Made by a program: the position numbers and the translations under genes. The notes under the pieces are model-generated. The model was given only the letters and a program-made list of their open reading frames with translations. It searched no databases and had not been told where the DNA came from. Positions 5,062 to 5,739 of a DNA stretch of 5,739 nt are shown here, piece by piece. Positions within the stretch are counted from its first letter, which is position 1; each line of letters begins with the position of its first letter. Source of the DNA: a candidate division WWE3 bacterium RIFOXYD1_FULL_39_9. GTDB lineage: Bacteria; Patescibacteriota; WWE3; UBA101185; UBA10185. The DNA lies in assembly GCA_001773295.1 (NCBI GenBank), contig MEWG01000010.1, positions 6,771 through 12,509 of the forward strand, read 5' to 3'.

Positions 5062-5739
5062 ATGGAAAAGATCACTCAAAATAAAAAACAAGTCTTTTTG
5101 GAACATCTTGCAAATGTATATCCGGACCATTTTCAAAAAATTGTTCAGGAGCTTCAGCATATCCGGCACTTGACCTTTAGAATTAATAGTCTGTGCCAGA
5201 ACAGCATTTCTGCAAAGGAACTGCTCGAACTTGGTTACGATGTTAAAAATACGGAATATTTTAAAAGTTTCTTTTTGAATAGTTTACCTGAAAAATCCAT
5301 TTCCCATGACGACGCAGTCCAAGCAGGCCAAATATACATCCAAGGACTATCCAGCATGATTCCGGCCTATGAACTGGATCCAAAACCCGGCGAAAACATT
5401 ATGGATCTTTGCGCGGCTCCGGGGAGTAAGACCTCTTTACTGGCTGACATATCACACAACAAAGCCAATATTACAGCTGCCGATAACAATTTTGGCCGCC
5501 TAAACGCCACAAAGGCAAATCTTCAGGCACTAAATGTTCAAAATGTTACTTTTATAAAGTCTGATGCCTCGGTATTATCCCGAAATCCTGAGTATATAAA
5601 CCGATTTGATAAAGTTTTGGCAGACGTGCCTTGCTCAAACGAAGGCTTAATACGCGACCTCGATAATTATGATTTCACCTACTGGAACCCGAAATTAGCT
5701 AAGCATCTTCCTAACCTCCAAAAACGCATCTTGGCCTCA
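5062..5739 (+). CDS. RsmB/RsmF (NOL1/NSUN)-family RNA m5C methyltransferase, 3' end missing
   Basis: SAM-dependent cytosine-5 RNA methyltransferase, probably acting on 16S rRNA, in the cytoplasm. 226 residues are visible and the frame is open to the window end. The N-terminal part (about 1-45) is short, with LTFRINSL in the place of the family's FRVNTLK; there is no NusB-like domain, so the layout is closer to RsmF/NSUN than to full RsmB. IYIQGLSSMIPAYEL (91-105) is the family's conserved entry to the catalytic domain. MDLCAAPGSKTS (114-125) is the SAM-binding motif I. AADNN (139-143) is the acidic SAM-ribose position. DVPCSNEG (188-195) is motif IV with the Pro-Cys that helps product release; the family usually has DxPCSGxG, so Asn replaces the Gly. 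The catalytic Cys of motif VI lies beyond the window, so activity cannot be judged. No in-frame start lies upstream before the stop at 5023-5025. There is no Shine-Dalgarno. Exact target (C967, C1407 or other) is undetermined. Confidence 0.92.
   Translation, partial: MEKITQNKKQVFLEHLANVYPDHFQKIVQELQHIRHLTFRINSLCQNSISAKELLELGYDVKNTEYFKSFFLNSLPEKSISHDDAVQAGQIYIQGLSSMIPAYELDPKPGENIMDLCAAPGSKTSLLADISHNKANITAADNNFGRLNATKANLQALNVQNVTFIKSDASVLSRNPEYINRFDKVLADVPCSNEGLIRDLDNYDFTYWNPKLAKHLPNLQKRILAS

Overview
The window is bacterial DNA carrying five same-strand genes. In order they are the 3' part of uppP (undecaprenyl-diphosphatase), a complete secA (preprotein translocase ATPase), a gene for an SPFH/band 7 membrane protein, a gene for an 85-residue membrane protein, and the 5' part of an RsmB/RsmF-type RNA m5C methyltransferase gene. 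There is no tRNA, rRNA, CRISPR array, insertion sequence or phage gene.

The source is a bacterium that uses TGA as a stop codon (secA ends in TGA), which argues against the recoded Gracilibacteria/Absconditabacteria type of genome. The AT-leaning housekeeping genes, a compact divergent SecA, and starts without a Shine-Dalgarno placed just downstream of a -10 box suggest a Candidate Phyla Radiation (Patescibacteria) genome, perhaps Microgenomates-like. This is an inference from style; no marker gene settles it, and a Chloroflexota-like bacterium is an alternative.

Region 1 (1-3365) is envelope housekeeping. UppP recycles the undecaprenyl carrier lipid and SecA drives protein export. A 37-bp gap between them holds a perfect extended -10 box whose expected start point falls almost on the secA ATG, so secA is probably transcribed as a leaderless or near-leaderless mRNA.

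Region 2 (about 3439-5050) is a self-contained two-gene transcription unit. It has a good sigma70-type promoter, a roughly 55-nt leader with a small hairpin, a strong Shine-Dalgarno for each gene, and a strong intrinsic terminator. Its genes are visibly richer in G+C, and the SPFH gene differs in codon choice from uppP and secA. The unit encodes a membrane-anchored SPFH scaffold and a small membrane protein of no recognised family, which is the least ordinary part of the window and a candidate partner pair.

Region 3 (5062 to the end) returns to AT-leaning sequence without a Shine-Dalgarno. Its probable promoter lies inside the terminator hairpin of region 2, and the methyltransferase runs off the window before its catalytic-cysteine motif.
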